From NCBI GenBank assembly GCA_026002305.1, contig BOBI01000004.1, positions 1-31,496 on the forward strand: a stretch of 31,496 nt of DNA, in the 5' to 3' direction. The notes beneath the pieces were generated by a model. The model saw nothing but the letters and a program-made list of their open reading frames with translations, had not been told where the DNA came from and made no database searches. Below are positions 7,990-15,926 of this stretch, one piece after another. Numbering within the stretch: the first letter of the stretch is position 1; every line of letters begins with the position of its first letter. The translations under genes and the position numbers were made by a program. Origin of the DNA: Spirochaetia bacterium (GTDB lineage: Bacteria; Spirochaetota; Spirochaetia; Treponematales; Breznakiellaceae).

Positions 7990-8602
7990 GCCGGTTAAGC
8001 GTCTGCAAATACCCAGCCCATGTTTTCTCATCAACATTTGGTTTTAATTTTGAATACAAAACTGTTTTTAAAAAATTGAGGACATCAACGGTAAAGTGGC
8101 GAAAGTATGGCTTTATATGTTCTTCATGAATTATTTCTGTTAAAAGCAAAAAAGCGTCATGATAAAATCCGCGCTTGGAAAGCTCGTCCGCCAAAATAAA
8201 CGCGCAATCCATAAAATCTTCACGCCCGATATATTTTTTTAAAGGAAATTCCGCACCGCCGGTTTTGTGCCACAATGCTATCGCGTCATCTTCGTTAAAA
8301 TTTAGAAGATCAAAAATAATAAGTTTTGCGCGGTATTCAAGACTGCCCGCCTGCTCCTTTAAAAAATCACGGTAATTAAACGAATATGTTTTAATTGTCC
8401 GTTTAAAAAGCCTGTCGTATTGCGCGCGGCGGTTTCTGTTGGAAAGCACCTGATATGCGTCAAGTAGTTTTTGCATGTGCGGATCAGCTCCGGCGCCGGC
8501 AATATCGGGATGAAGCTCCTTTGCCTTTTTGCGGAAAGCCTTTTTTATTTCATCAAAAGAAGCGTTTTCACTAACACCCAAAATCTTATAATTATTTTCC
8601 AA
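7973..8602 (-). CDS. J-domain (DnaJ-like) protein
   Basis: A 209-residue protein with an N-terminal J domain at residues 1-66: YKILGVSENASFDEIKKAFR, HPD at 31-33, and YQVLSNRNRRAQYDRLF. The HPD loop stimulates DnaK ATPase, so this should be a DnaK co-chaperone. It lacks the Gly/Phe linker and zinc fingers of DnaJ. Residues 70-209 are unlike anything I recognise: predicted alpha-helical with aromatic residues (FNYRDFLKEQAGSLEYRAKL) and possibly repeat-like. The start is TTG 8602, placed within the last codons of the upstream exonuclease gene (11-bp overlap) and preceded by a G-rich GAGGGGG. Co-translation suggests a working link with that nuclease. The 3' end runs 17 bp into the convergent zinc-ribbon gene. 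Confidence 0.85.
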   Translation of the reverse strand: MENNYKILGVSENASFDEIKKAFRKKAKELHPDIAGAGADPHMQKLLDAYQVLSNRNRRAQYDRLFKRTIKTYSFNYRDFLKEQAGSLEYRAKLIIFDLLNFNEDDAIALWHKTGGAEFPLKKYIGREDFMDCAFILADELSKRGFYHDAFLLLTEIIHEEHIKPYFRHFTVDVLNFLKTVLYSKLKPNVDEKTWAGYLQTLNRLNVNF

Positions 8603-9701
8603 GCGTCCCCCTCTTTCTAATCAAACGCGCTTCCCGTTTAAGAAAGTCCGCTTTCTCGGACGAATTTAGCTTATTATCCAAAAGCGCCGTTTGTGTCCAG
8701 AAAAGCGCCGTTTCGTAATCCTTGCGCTGCCACTCCTCGATAATTGCAATGTAGCGGGCGGCTTTTGTGCCGCCTGAAAGCGCGGCGCTTTCCATTAGTG
8801 TATTTTGTACAGACGAAACACCGCCGTTGTTGCAGCGTCTGTAACGAAAAGCCAATGCTTCCATATCAACATTATACACCTCGCTAAAATGGCACGGGTC
8901 TTGTACAATCTGTGTTAAGGCGGTAAATATTGAAGCAAGGCCTTGTATATCACGGACATTATGATCGCAGATACCCAACAGTTCTTTTGTCGCTCCGGTC
9001 CTAAGAAACGAAAACCAAATTTCAGGCGCAAGCGAACCGGGAACATCATCTTTTCGCTCTATATTTAAAATATTTTTTTCTATGCCGGACTGTGAGCATG
9101 ACTCTATCTTTCTTTTCCATAGGCAGCGTGCCGGATGCAGTAAGTCGGCATGAAAGAATTCAGGCGGGTGTTTCCCGTTCATTATGCAACGGGTTTTTAA
9201 AATCTGGCTGTCAAAACTTTTGCCATTATACGTAACGATAATTTTTTTGGGCCCCCTGCAATGTTCCAGAATGGTTTCTATAAAACCGGTTTCGCCTGAA
9301 TAATCATCAAGCAGGTATTGTTCAACTTCAAGCACGGTTGCATCGCAAACAAATTTTCCAAAGGCGGCAAGAAAGGCAACCGTACCTGCGCCGCCTGAAA
9401 GCCCCGTGGTTTCAAGGTCAAAAAAAACTATATTTTCAGCCTGTAACTTATGCGGATAAGTAAAAAGGTCTGGAATAATAACAGGTAAATCCTTATGGCT
9501 CAAATCCATTACGCGCTTTTCTAACGGAAGGCGAACCGTTCTTTTTTGTGTGCCCTGCAATATTTCGGTAAAAAATGGAATTGTTTTTTTGTTTTCGTCA
9601 ATATTTCCGGCATTGAACGGCATAAGAGGTTGAATGATAGGTTCTTCCGTATTTTTTGAGGCGCTTTTAATTCTTAATAGCCTGTCGCGTAAATTCAACA
9701 C
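8592..9701 (-). CDS. YprB-like RNase H-fold 3'-5' exonuclease
   Basis: A 369-residue protein with a DEDD-type exonuclease core of the YprB/RNase H-like family. Motif I is FFDLETTGLSGGAGT (D95, E97); motif II is VTYNGKSFDSQIL (D164); HADLLH holds D186; motif III is DHNVRDIQGL (D251). These acidic residues bind the two metal ions that cleave phosphodiester bonds, so the protein probably degrades DNA or RNA ends. Residues 1-85 are an unassigned N-terminal extension and 265-369 a helical, TPR-like tail (EEWQRKDYETALFWTQTALL). The start is GTG 9701, with a purine-rich AAAAGAG a little upstream; TTG 9698 is an alternative. It overlaps the J-domain gene by 11 bp and is divergent from citrate synthase, 40 bp away. 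Confidence 0.82.
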   Translation of the reverse strand: MLNLRDRLLRIKSASKNTEEPIIQPLMPFNAGNIDENKKTIPFFTEILQGTQKRTVRLPLEKRVMDLSHKDLPVIIPDLFTYPHKLQAENIVFFDLETTGLSGGAGTVAFLAAFGKFVCDATVLEVEQYLLDDYSGETGFIETILEHCRGPKKIIVTYNGKSFDSQILKTRCIMNGKHPPEFFHADLLHPARCLWKRKIESCSQSGIEKNILNIERKDDVPGSLAPEIWFSFLRTGATKELLGICDHNVRDIQGLASIFTALTQIVQDPCHFSEVYNVDMEALAFRYRRCNNGGVSSVQNTLMESAALSGGTKAARYIAIIEEWQRKDYETALFWTQTALLDNKLNSSEKADFLKREARLIRKRGTLGK

Positions 9702-9741
9702 TAATATTTACTCTTTTCTAATTTAACTTTAATCTGAACAC

Positions 9742-11082
9742 ATGGGTGTGTTAAGTGATTTTATTGACGGGCTAAAAGGCAACGACCAAATAGAAAGCTC
9801 GCTCTATAATAAATACAATGTTAAGCGTGGTTTGCGCAACGCGGACGGCTCCGGCGTTTTGGTGGGGCTTACCCGTGTCGGCGATGTTCACGGTTATATT
9901 TTAAACGAAGGCGACAAGCAGGCTTGCGAAGGCAAATTATTTTACCGCGGCATCGACATCGAAGACATTATCGCCAATGCTCAAATAGAAAAACGCTTTA
10001 GCTTTGAGGAAACGATTTTTCTTTTGCTGCTGGGTTACCTGCCCTCAAAAGAGGAACTTGAAAAATTTTCAGGCCTTATCAGCAGCAATCGTGAATTGCC
10101 GCGCGGCTTTGCCGAAGACTCAATAATGAAACAGCCAAGCCGCGATATTATGAATAAATTGGCGCGCTCGGTTTTAACGCTTTATTCCTACGACAGCGAC
10201 CCTGAAAACTTGTCGGTGGAAAATGTACTGCGCCAGTGTTTGGAACTTATAGCACGTTTCCCAACAATGGCCGCATACTGCTACCGCGCGAAGCGGCATT
10301 ATTTTGACAACGCCAGCCTTATCATTCACAAATTACAAGAAGGCCGGCAAACGGCGGAAACTATTCTTTCGCTTATGCGTAAAGACCAGCAGTTTACGCG
10401 GCTGGAAGCGGAAACCCTCGACCTTGCCTTAACCCTCCACGCCGAACACGGAGGCGGCAATAACTCAACCTTTGCCGTACACCTTGTAACATCGGCGGAT
10501 ACGGATACCTATTCGGCAATTGCGGCGGGAATTGCGTCTTTAAAAGGCTTTAAGCACGGCGGCGCGAATTATAAAGTTATCAGCATGATGAACGACCTTA
10601 AAGCAAATGTCAAAAATTGGAGCGACGAGGCAGCGGTTACCGCCTATCTTGAAAAGATTGTCAAGGGCGAGGCGCACGACGGCAGCGGCCTTATTTACGG
10701 CATGGGGCACGCGGTTTATACGGTTTCCGACCCGCGCGCTATTTTATTGCGCGAAAGGGCTTTCAAACTGGCTGCGGAAAAAGGCTGCGAGGAAGAGTAT
10801 AATTTATATACGCTGGTTGAAAAGTTGGGGCCGCAAATAATAAAATATGTAAAGAATTCAACAAAGGATATATGCGCAAATGTCGATTTATATTCGGGGT
10901 TTGTTTATAAACTGCTTGATATTCCGGCGGAGCTTTACACACCGATTTTTGCGGTAAGCAGATTAACAGGCTGGTGCGCTCACCGGATTGAAGAAATTGT
11001 TTCCGGCGGAAAAATTATCCGTCCGGCATATAAGTGTGTTCAGCCGCATTTAAATTATGTAGCGTTGGATAAGAGACTGTAG
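9742..11082 (+). CDS. gltA: citrate (Si)-synthase
   Basis: Condenses acetyl-CoA and oxaloacetate to citrate. In anaerobes with a partial TCA cycle this often feeds 2-oxoglutarate and glutamate synthesis. Length is 446 residues, near the family norm. The catalytic triad can be read: H236 in TLHAEHGGGNNSTF, H323 in YGMGHAVYTVSDPRA, D382 in VDLYSGFVY. Substrate-binding LKGFKHGGAN (residues 267-276) and the C-terminal TGWCAHRIEEI are also typical. No clear Shine-Dalgarno precedes ATG 9742. It is followed after 9 bp by the methyltransferase gene, so the three genes to 12563 may form one transcript. A re-type synthase is excluded by these motifs; a 2-methylcitrate synthase is less likely but not excluded. 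Confidence 0.93.
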   Translation: MGVLSDFIDGLKGNDQIESSLYNKYNVKRGLRNADGSGVLVGLTRVGDVHGYILNEGDKQACEGKLFYRGIDIEDIIANAQIEKRFSFEETIFLLLLGYLPSKEELEKFSGLISSNRELPRGFAEDSIMKQPSRDIMNKLARSVLTLYSYDSDPENLSVENVLRQCLELIARFPTMAAYCYRAKRHYFDNASLIIHKLQEGRQTAETILSLMRKDQQFTRLEAETLDLALTLHAEHGGGNNSTFAVHLVTSADTDTYSAIAAGIASLKGFKHGGANYKVISMMNDLKANVKNWSDEAAVTAYLEKIVKGEAHDGSGLIYGMGHAVYTVSDPRAILLRERAFKLAAEKGCEEEYNLYTLVEKLGPQIIKYVKNSTKDICANVDLYSGFVYKLLDIPAELYTPIFAVSRLTGWCAHRIEEIVSGGKIIRPAYKCVQPHLNYVALDKRL

Positions 11083-11091
11083 GGGATCATA

Positions 11092-11898
11092 ATGATAATT
11101 ATAGGTGAAAAAATAAACGGGTCCATTCCGTCGATGGCAAAGGCCATTGCCGAAAAAGATGAAGCATTGATAAAGGATCTGGCAAAAAAACAGGCCGGTG
11201 CGGGGGCCTCTTTTATAGACGTATGCGCGTCGGTCAGTGAGGATCAGGAAGCGGAAACATTAAAGTGGCTTATCGGTTTAGTTGAATCCGTTACGGATAT
11301 TCCCATTGCCATAGACAGCCCAAGTGTCAATGTAATTGCACAGGTAATTCCGCTTTGTAAAAAATGCGGCCTTATAAATTCGGTATCGATGGAAGGCAAT
11401 AAAGTTGATACGATTTTCCCGATTATCGCAAACACAAGGTGGGAGTGTATTTGTTTGTTAAGTGATGATACGGGTATCCCTAAATCCGCCGCCGACCGTC
11501 TGCGTGTTTTCGGCAACTTAATGAAAAAGGCAGCGGGGTATAAAATTACGCCTGCCCGTTTACACATCGATCCGCTTATAGAAATGCTCTGTACATCAGA
11601 AGACGGAATCGCAAAAGTTACCGACACAATGCGCGAGGTAAAAAGACAGTTCCCGGAAATTCACATAACAGGCGGGGCAAGTAATATTTCGTTTAACCTG
11701 CCAATGCGCAAATTTATTAACCGTGCCTTTATAATTCTTGCTATGGAAGCCGGCTTGGATAGTGCTATACTTGATCCGTTAAACAAAGAGCTGCTTGCGC
11801 TTGTTTACGCAACGGAAGCATTACTTGGCAAAGACGAGATGTGCCTTGAATACATAGGCGCATACCGTGAGGGCCTGTTTGGCGAAATTGTAAAGTGA
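11092..11898 (+). CDS. methyltetrahydrofolate:corrinoid methyltransferase-type protein (pterin-binding TIM barrel)
   Basis: A 268-residue homologue of MeTr/AcsE and MtgA-type enzymes, which move a methyl group between methyl-tetrahydrofolate and a corrinoid protein. It opens with the family signature IIGEKINGSIPSM. Residues matching the folate site of the Moorella enzyme fall at almost the same numbers: D75 (IAIDSPSVNV), N96 (LINSVSMEG), D160 (RLHIDPLIEM) and N198 (GGASNISFNLPMRKFINR). The cognate corrinoid protein follows 32 bp downstream. No CODH/ACS subunit, corrinoid iron-sulfur protein, substrate-specific methyltransferase or reductive activase is in the window. Direction and methyl source are therefore unknown: Wood-Ljungdahl, methylamine/betaine-type demethylation, or methionine-related use are all possible. 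Confidence 0.85.
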   Translation: MIIIGEKINGSIPSMAKAIAEKDEALIKDLAKKQAGAGASFIDVCASVSEDQEAETLKWLIGLVESVTDIPIAIDSPSVNVIAQVIPLCKKCGLINSVSMEGNKVDTIFPIIANTRWECICLLSDDTGIPKSAADRLRVFGNLMKKAAGYKITPARLHIDPLIEMLCTSEDGIAKVTDTMREVKRQFPEIHITGGASNISFNLPMRKFINRAFIILAMEAGLDSAILDPLNKELLALVYATEALLGKDEMCLEYIGAYREGLFGEIVK

Positions 11899-11930
11899 AG
11901 AAAAGAATACTAACCACCAAGGAGTAAGGT

Positions 11931-12563
11931 ATGTCAAAAATTGCGGAAGTAGCGGCGGCCGTTGAAAATGGCAAATTAAAGTTAATCGAAGGATTGGTAA
12001 ACGAGGCTTTGGACTCAGGCTGCGATCCTCTTGCCATTCTAAACGAAGGCATGATCGGTGCAATGGGTATTGTCGGGGCAAAATTCCAGAAATCTGAGAT
12101 TTTTGTGCCGGAAATGCTTGTCGCGGCAAAAACAATGAAGAAAGGCGTGGAAATTTTAAAACCCCGCCTTGCAAGCGGGGCCACAACTAAACTAGGCAAA
12201 TGTATCATCGGTACCGTTCACGGTGACTTACACGACATCGGCAAAAATCTTGTATCCTTGATGATTGAAAGCGCCGGTTTCGAGGTAATTGACCTTGGTG
12301 TAGATGTGCTAATTGACACCTTTATCGCCAAAATCAAAGAAAACCCCGACACCAAAATAGTCGCCCTTTCCGCCCTGCTTACCACAACCATGCCCTCGCT
12401 GGGGGACACGGCCAAGGCTATAAAGGCAAGCGGCTTAACCGGCTTTAAACTGATAGTAGGCGGCGCTCCCGTTACACAGGATTTCGCCGCCGAAATAGGC
12501 GCCGACGGCTACGCCGACGATGCCGCAGGAGCCGCGACCCTAGCGGCAAAGCTCGCCGGTTAG
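11931..12563 (+). CDS. methyltransferase cognate corrinoid protein
   Basis: A 210-residue cobalamin-binding protein of the MtbC/MttC/MtgC type, the methyl carrier for the preceding methyltransferase. Residues 1-85 form the helical B12-binding cap (LVNEALDSGCDPLAILNEGM, then GAKFQKSEIFVPEMLVAAKT). Residues 88-205 are the Rossmann-like domain. The cobalt-ligating loop is GDLHDIGKN with H101. Later ALLTTTMPSL and VGGAPVTQDFAAEIGADGY complete the B12 fold. The start ATG 11931 has a strong AAGGAG a few bases upstream. Its high similarity to demethylation-system corrinoid proteins, and not to the CoFeSP large subunit, suggests methylotrophic-type chemistry. That is inference from family type. Confidence 0.92.
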   Translation: MSKIAEVAAAVENGKLKLIEGLVNEALDSGCDPLAILNEGMIGAMGIVGAKFQKSEIFVPEMLVAAKTMKKGVEILKPRLASGATTKLGKCIIGTVHGDLHDIGKNLVSLMIESAGFEVIDLGVDVLIDTFIAKIKENPDTKIVALSALLTTTMPSLGDTAKAIKASGLTGFKLIVGGAPVTQDFAAEIGADGYADDAAGAATLAAKLAG

Positions 12564-12642
12564 CGTGCGGATGAAAACCTCCGATAAGTATTTACCGTAT
12601 TTATTATGTGCCGGGTATTATTGGCGAAGAAATGCGGCAAAA

Positions 12643-12664
12643 ACCGTAATTATTTTTTTACGGT
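12643..12664 (-). terminator. hairpin between corrinoid gene and rpmB
   Basis: Arms 12643-12649 (accgtaa) and 12658-12664 (ttacggt) make a perfect 7-bp stem with an 8-base loop. On the minus strand it overlaps the rpmB stop and is followed by five Ts (12643-12639), so it can terminate rpmB. It lies between convergent genes and may also slow transcription from the left. Confidence 0.55.
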
Positions 12665-12853
12665 GATTTTGCGCTGTACAATATCGCTTCTAAGACAGCG
12701 TGCGCATATCTTAATAGTAAGCGTGGTGCCTTCAATTTCTGTCTTAATCTTTTTTAAGTTAGGCTGCCACGTCCGCCTTGTGTGATTTTTGGCGTGGCTT
12801 ACTTTATTACCAGTTACTGTTCCCTTTCCGCATATATCGCAAGTGCGTGACAT
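12650..12853 (-). CDS. rpmB: 50S ribosomal protein L28
   Basis: Small basic ribosomal protein of 67 residues. The family features are clear: N-terminal SRTCDICGKGT, VSHAKNHTRRTWQPNL in the middle, and IKICARCLRSD. CDIC (4-7) and CARC (about 52-55) make it the zinc-binding C+ form of L28. The start ATG 12853 has AAGGAAGG upstream. It appears to be a single-gene unit with its own promoter (12881-12909) and a hairpin terminator over its stop. Confidence 0.96.
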   Translation of the reverse strand: MSRTCDICGKGTVTGNKVSHAKNHTRRTWQPNLKKIKTEIEGTTLTIKICARCLRSDIVQRKITVKK

Positions 12854-12880
12854 AAAAACCTTCCTTGTTTTACTGTCTAA

Positions 12881-12909
12881 TTTTTACAATATTTCCGAAT
12901 TTTTGTCTA
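12881..12909 (-). promoter_or_regulatory. sigma70-type promoter of rpmB
   Basis: On the minus strand, TAGACA (12909-12904), a 17-bp spacer and TAAAAA (12886-12881) lie just upstream of rpmB. The -35 overlaps the stop codon of the upstream PEGA gene. Five of six and four of six matches to consensus. Confidence 0.5.
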
Positions 12910-14472
12910 GTGGGTAAAACTTAACGTAAGGGCGCCGAAAAAGGCTGCCTCCCCACCGTCTAAAAATGTTCCAAGGGCGATACCGATTATTCCGGCGGTG
13001 CGCGGCGGGTAAAAATAAAACTCGGCAGCCATGCGAAACGGCGTTATGTACGCGGCCTGTGCATCAAATGTAAAGGATTCTTTGGCGCTAAAACCGGCAG
13101 CTATAGCGCGGTTTTTGTACATAATGCCTTGCGATAATAAAAGCCTAGGCGCGGCCTCGGCGGGGTAGCCGTGTGCGCCCGTCCACAAAAGCGCGGGTGC
13201 AAAATGCAATGAAAAACCAAGCGGCAGCTTCCACGAAAGCGGCGATGTAAGTGTGGCGCCTGAAAATAATGCGGCGCCGGCCTCGCTTGCTTCCAATGCC
13301 CAGCCGTAGGAAAAAGCGGCGCTGACGGAGGGAATAAGGCCGTTAGCGGCAATAAAAAATTTCTTTACCGATAAAGCAACCGCCGGTTTTAAGTCGCCCT
13401 CAAAACGCGGGGTTAAATTGACACCGGCGCTAATCTGCCAATCTCCCGCCGGCGCCCACAAAAGACCGGCCGCAAAATCGAGGCTGTCAAAATACCCCTT
13501 ACTGCCGGGTAATTTGCCGCCGTATAGCGTGGCGGAAAGCATAAAGCTATTTTTGGCAATAAGGCCTGAAACAGGCGCAAATATAAGGCCGGAAACGGGT
13601 GTAGTTATAGAAACAGGCATATTATCAAGGGAGCTATCGATGCTAACGGCAACAGATTCGCTTTTTTTTATTTCAGCGCCTCCGGCGCCGGTTCCTTCAA
13701 TATGCAAAAAATATTCGCCGTCGCTTAACACCGTGCCATCGGGCTTTAAACCGCCCCAAAGTAACGAGTTGTTATTTTGAGTAAAATCGCCGCAGTCAAA
13801 GCTAAAAAGAGGGTTCCCAGCCGGTTTTTCAATGATAAGGGCGCCGCCGCCTGCGGCCGTTACAGTCCAGTTTATTTTTACAAGACCTTCCCAGCCTGAA
13901 TTTCTTGGGTTAAATGCGCGCGCGCTTACCTTTAAACCCGCAATGTCAAATTCGACAGGTTCCAGAATAATATCAAGCGTTTCTGTTTTTCCGGTTGATA
14001 CCAAAACATTTTTTCTGCCCGGTTTTTTCCCGAAAACAGAGACCTCGATTTCGTGCGGCCCGCCCGAAAGTTTAAACGATGTGCCGGAGGCGGTTTGCGA
14101 ATCCACAATAATTTTTACGCCTTTTGTAACCGGTATGGCATTTCCGGCTTCGTCAAAAAGGCGTATAACCAGAGCGCCCTCAGTACGAATTAAATCAGCG
14201 GAAATTCTTAACGCTCCATTATTCGGCATTGTAAAACGAATATCGTAGTCTGTATAAAAATCTTTTGTTATGTGCAATGAATGTCCGCCGTTTGTAACAT
14301 CGGACAGGGTTAAGGGGGTGCGTCCGCGCTCAACACCGTCTAAAAAAACTTTAGCCATGGAGGGTACGGTATCAATAAAAAGACCGCTGCCTTCAACGGC
14401 AACGATCTTAGTTTCGGCGGCGGCGTTATGCGCAATACAAAAGATAAGGGCAACCGCCGCCGCAAATTTCAT
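12907..14472 (-). CDS. secreted PEGA-domain protein with beta-barrel-like C-terminus
   Basis: A 521-residue envelope protein of unknown function. Residues 1-19 are a signal peptide, with probable cleavage after AHNAAA. Residues 31-82 are a PEGA domain (LFIDTVPSMAKVFLDGVERG, then TPLTL). Residues about 95-180 look like further beta-sandwich repeats. Residues 190-280 resemble the FlgD Ig-like fold (LKPDGTVLSDGEYFLHIEG). Residues 290-521 consist of alternating amphipathic strands ending in LTLSFTH, as in outer-membrane barrels. Together this suggests periplasmic carbohydrate- or peptidoglycan-facing domains tethered to an outer-membrane barrel. The gene begins 2 bp after rubrerythrin ends and shares its transcript. 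It is GC-richer than its neighbours, largely from Ala/Gly codons. Start ATG 14472. Confidence 0.75.
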   Translation of the reverse strand: MKFAAAVALIFCIAHNAAAETKIVAVEGSGLFIDTVPSMAKVFLDGVERGRTPLTLSDVTNGGHSLHITKDFYTDYDIRFTMPNNGALRISADLIRTEGALVIRLFDEAGNAIPVTKGVKIIVDSQTASGTSFKLSGGPHEIEVSVFGKKPGRKNVLVSTGKTETLDIILEPVEFDIAGLKVSARAFNPRNSGWEGLVKINWTVTAAGGGALIIEKPAGNPLFSFDCGDFTQNNNSLLWGGLKPDGTVLSDGEYFLHIEGTGAGGAEIKKSESVAVSIDSSLDNMPVSITTPVSGLIFAPVSGLIAKNSFMLSATLYGGKLPGSKGYFDSLDFAAGLLWAPAGDWQISAGVNLTPRFEGDLKPAVALSVKKFFIAANGLIPSVSAAFSYGWALEASEAGAALFSGATLTSPLSWKLPLGFSLHFAPALLWTGAHGYPAEAAPRLLLSQGIMYKNRAIAAGFSAKESFTFDAQAAYITPFRMAAEFYFYPPRTAGIIGIALGTFLDGGEAAFFGALTLSFTH

Positions 14473-14474
14473 TT

Positions 14475-15014
14475 TTAATAGTTTTCTGATTTAATCTCAA
14501 AGTATGCTTTAGGATGATTACACACCTCGCAAATTTCCGGTGCTTTTTTTCCTATAACAATGTGTCCGCAGTTGCGGCATTTCCAAATTTTATCACCGTC
14601 GCGCGAGAATACAAGGCCGTCTTTAAGATTCGCCAGTAATTTTTTATAGCGATCTTCATGTTCTTTTTCGATCCTGCCGACCAATTCAAATAACTCCGCA
14701 ATTTTATCAAAACCTTCCGATCTTGCCGTCTTTGCGAATTCAGGATACATCTGTGTCCATTCATAGTTTTCGCCTTCCGCCGCATCTTTCAAGTTAGTCA
14801 GCGTATCGGGAACGGCATCCCCATGCAGAGCCTTAAACCAAATCTTTGCGTGCTCTTTTTCGTTTTCCGCACTCTCTGTAAAAATTGCCGCAATTTGCTC
14901 GTAGCCGTCTTTTTTGGCCCGGGATGCGTAATAGGTATATTTATTACGCGCTTGCGATTCGCCTGCAAAAGCAGCAAGTAAAGCAGCTTCTGTTTTTGAG
15001 CCTTTTAAATCCAT
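14475..15014 (-). CDS. rbr: rubrerythrin
   Basis: Non-haem di-iron peroxidase that reduces hydrogen peroxide using electrons from reduced rubredoxin or ferredoxin; a hallmark of anaerobes. Length is 179 residues. Residues 1-135 are the ferritin-like four-helix bundle, with iron ligands in [26 protein letters not shown] and [14 protein letters not shown]. Residues 140-179 are the rubredoxin-type domain with CRNC and CEVC. The start ATG 15014 has GGAGG at the right spacing. A good promoter lies upstream (15038-15066), so this is the first gene of a rubrerythrin-PEGA protein unit. No binding-site signature for PerR could be established. Confidence 0.95.
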   Translation of the reverse strand: MDLKGSKTEAALLAAFAGESQARNKYTYYASRAKKDGYEQIAAIFTESAENEKEHAKIWFKALHGDAVPDTLTNLKDAAEGENYEWTQMYPEFAKTARSEGFDKIAELFELVGRIEKEHEDRYKKLLANLKDGLVFSRDGDKIWKCRNCGHIVIGKKAPEICEVCNHPKAYFEIKSENY

Positions 15015-15037
15015 ACATGCCTCCAGTGTTTTGCTTT

Positions 15038-15066
15038 ACGGTAACTTAAATGTGTGAATTTGTCAA
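15038..15066 (-). promoter_or_regulatory. sigma70-type promoter of rubrerythrin
   Basis: On the minus strand, a perfect TTGACA (15066-15061), 17-bp spacer and TACCGT (15043-15038), about 24 bases upstream of the start codon. The -10 keeps the T, A and final T positions. Confidence 0.55.
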
Positions 15067-15116
15067 CGCGCGTAATTTTGGCTGATTTAGGCAAGTATAA
15101 CTTGTCTAAACCTCGA

Positions 15117-15344
15117 TCAGGATGGTTCCTGCCATGCGGCAACGGTATGTTTCATGTCATCATAAAACTTTTTATTAAAACCGCAAATCGTAGCTGATAC
15201 AGTCTTTTTTTTGCCTAAATACATCACGGAAGTCTTTGAGGTTCTAACAAACCAATGACATTTTTTACACCCACTGCTTGTTGCAATACAATATCCACCA
15301 TTAAATTTTTCCGGACCCCTTGCATTAAATTCTACTTGATACAT
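15117..15344 (-). CDS. hypothetical cysteine-containing protein, 75 aa
   Basis: Not recognised. I place the start at ATG 15344, 10 bp after the fliL stop and behind GCAGG at a good distance; the open frame itself reaches 15374, inside fliL. The protein has five cysteines in view, including GCKKCHWF (CxxC) near residues 25-32 and CGFNKKFYDD later. That suggests metal binding or a redox pair, with no signal peptide and so cytoplasmic. It occupies the place in the flagellar operon where fliM is normally found in treponemes. It may be a late passenger of the transcript and not a flagellar component. Confidence 0.65.
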   Translation of the reverse strand: MYQVEFNARGPEKFNGGYCIATSSGCKKCHWFVRTSKTSVMYLGKKKTVSATICGFNKKFYDDMKHTVAAWQEPS

Positions 15345-15354
15345 AACAAACCTG

Positions 15355-15912
15355 CTACATTTCGTAAAGATCAAGTTTTGTGAATAAAACAGTTCTAACC
15401 CGCGCTTTGTCTAACAATGTCGTGTTAAGCCGCTCTTTTATTTCATTCTTTATGCGCGATTCATTTTCCGGTTGAAGCTCCTTGGCATATTTTTCGCTAA
15501 AATAACGCCTGACAAAATCTTGAAGCTCAACTCTACGCGCGGTTAATTCAGTGCCTGTTGCGTTGTCGTTTAAATCATATCCAACTACCATGTGTACGGA
15601 AACATTCCACGGTGTCGGGTCTTTCGTGCGTGTGTTTACATCGCCAATCAAATCAAACGTGGTGTATTGCGGCTTTACAGCAACATAAGAATCTGTTTGA
15701 GGAACTACCGATTGGCTTTTTCCTCCCTTATTCATGATGTTAAATGTGATAACCGCGACCGTTACAATAAATATTAACGCGCCTATTCCGATGGCAATAA
15801 ACATTAACAACTTTGGCAGTAAGCCGCCGCCGCCGCTCTTTTTCTTTTTTCCACCGCTTGGTTCTTCACCGTCAGCATCTTCTTCAATATCAGGTTCAGC
15901 TTGATCCGACAT
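15355..15912 (-). CDS. fliL: flagellar stator-associated protein FliL
   Basis: Inner-membrane protein that surrounds the MotA/MotB stator and raises motor torque. Length is 185 residues. It has an acidic, Gly/Lys-rich cytoplasmic N-terminus (1-30), one transmembrane helix (about 33-60, LLMFIAIGIGALIFIVTVAV), a Ser/Gln linker, then the periplasmic FliL domain (about 80-185: TTFDLIGDVNTRT, ARRVELQDFVRRYFSEK, LNTTLLDKARVRTVLFTKLD). The start ATG 15912 has GGAGG directly upstream, and motB ends 14 bp before. The order motA-motB-fliL is standard in treponemes, but the usual fliM does not follow. Confidence 0.93.
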   Translation of the reverse strand: MSDQAEPDIEEDADGEEPSGGKKKKSGGGGLLPKLLMFIAIGIGALIFIVTVAVITFNIMNKGGKSQSVVPQTDSYVAVKPQYTTFDLIGDVNTRTKDPTPWNVSVHMVVGYDLNDNATGTELTARRVELQDFVRRYFSEKYAKELQPENESRIKNEIKERLNTTLLDKARVRTVLFTKLDLYEM

Positions 15913-15926
15913 AATTTTACCTCCCT

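Noticed and set aside
11083..11091. Cobalamin riboswitch for the corrinoid genes
   Set aside because: The gaps before the methyltransferase (9 bp) and corrinoid gene (32 bp) are too short, and no B12-box-like sequence was seen upstream of citrate synthase (40-bp gap).
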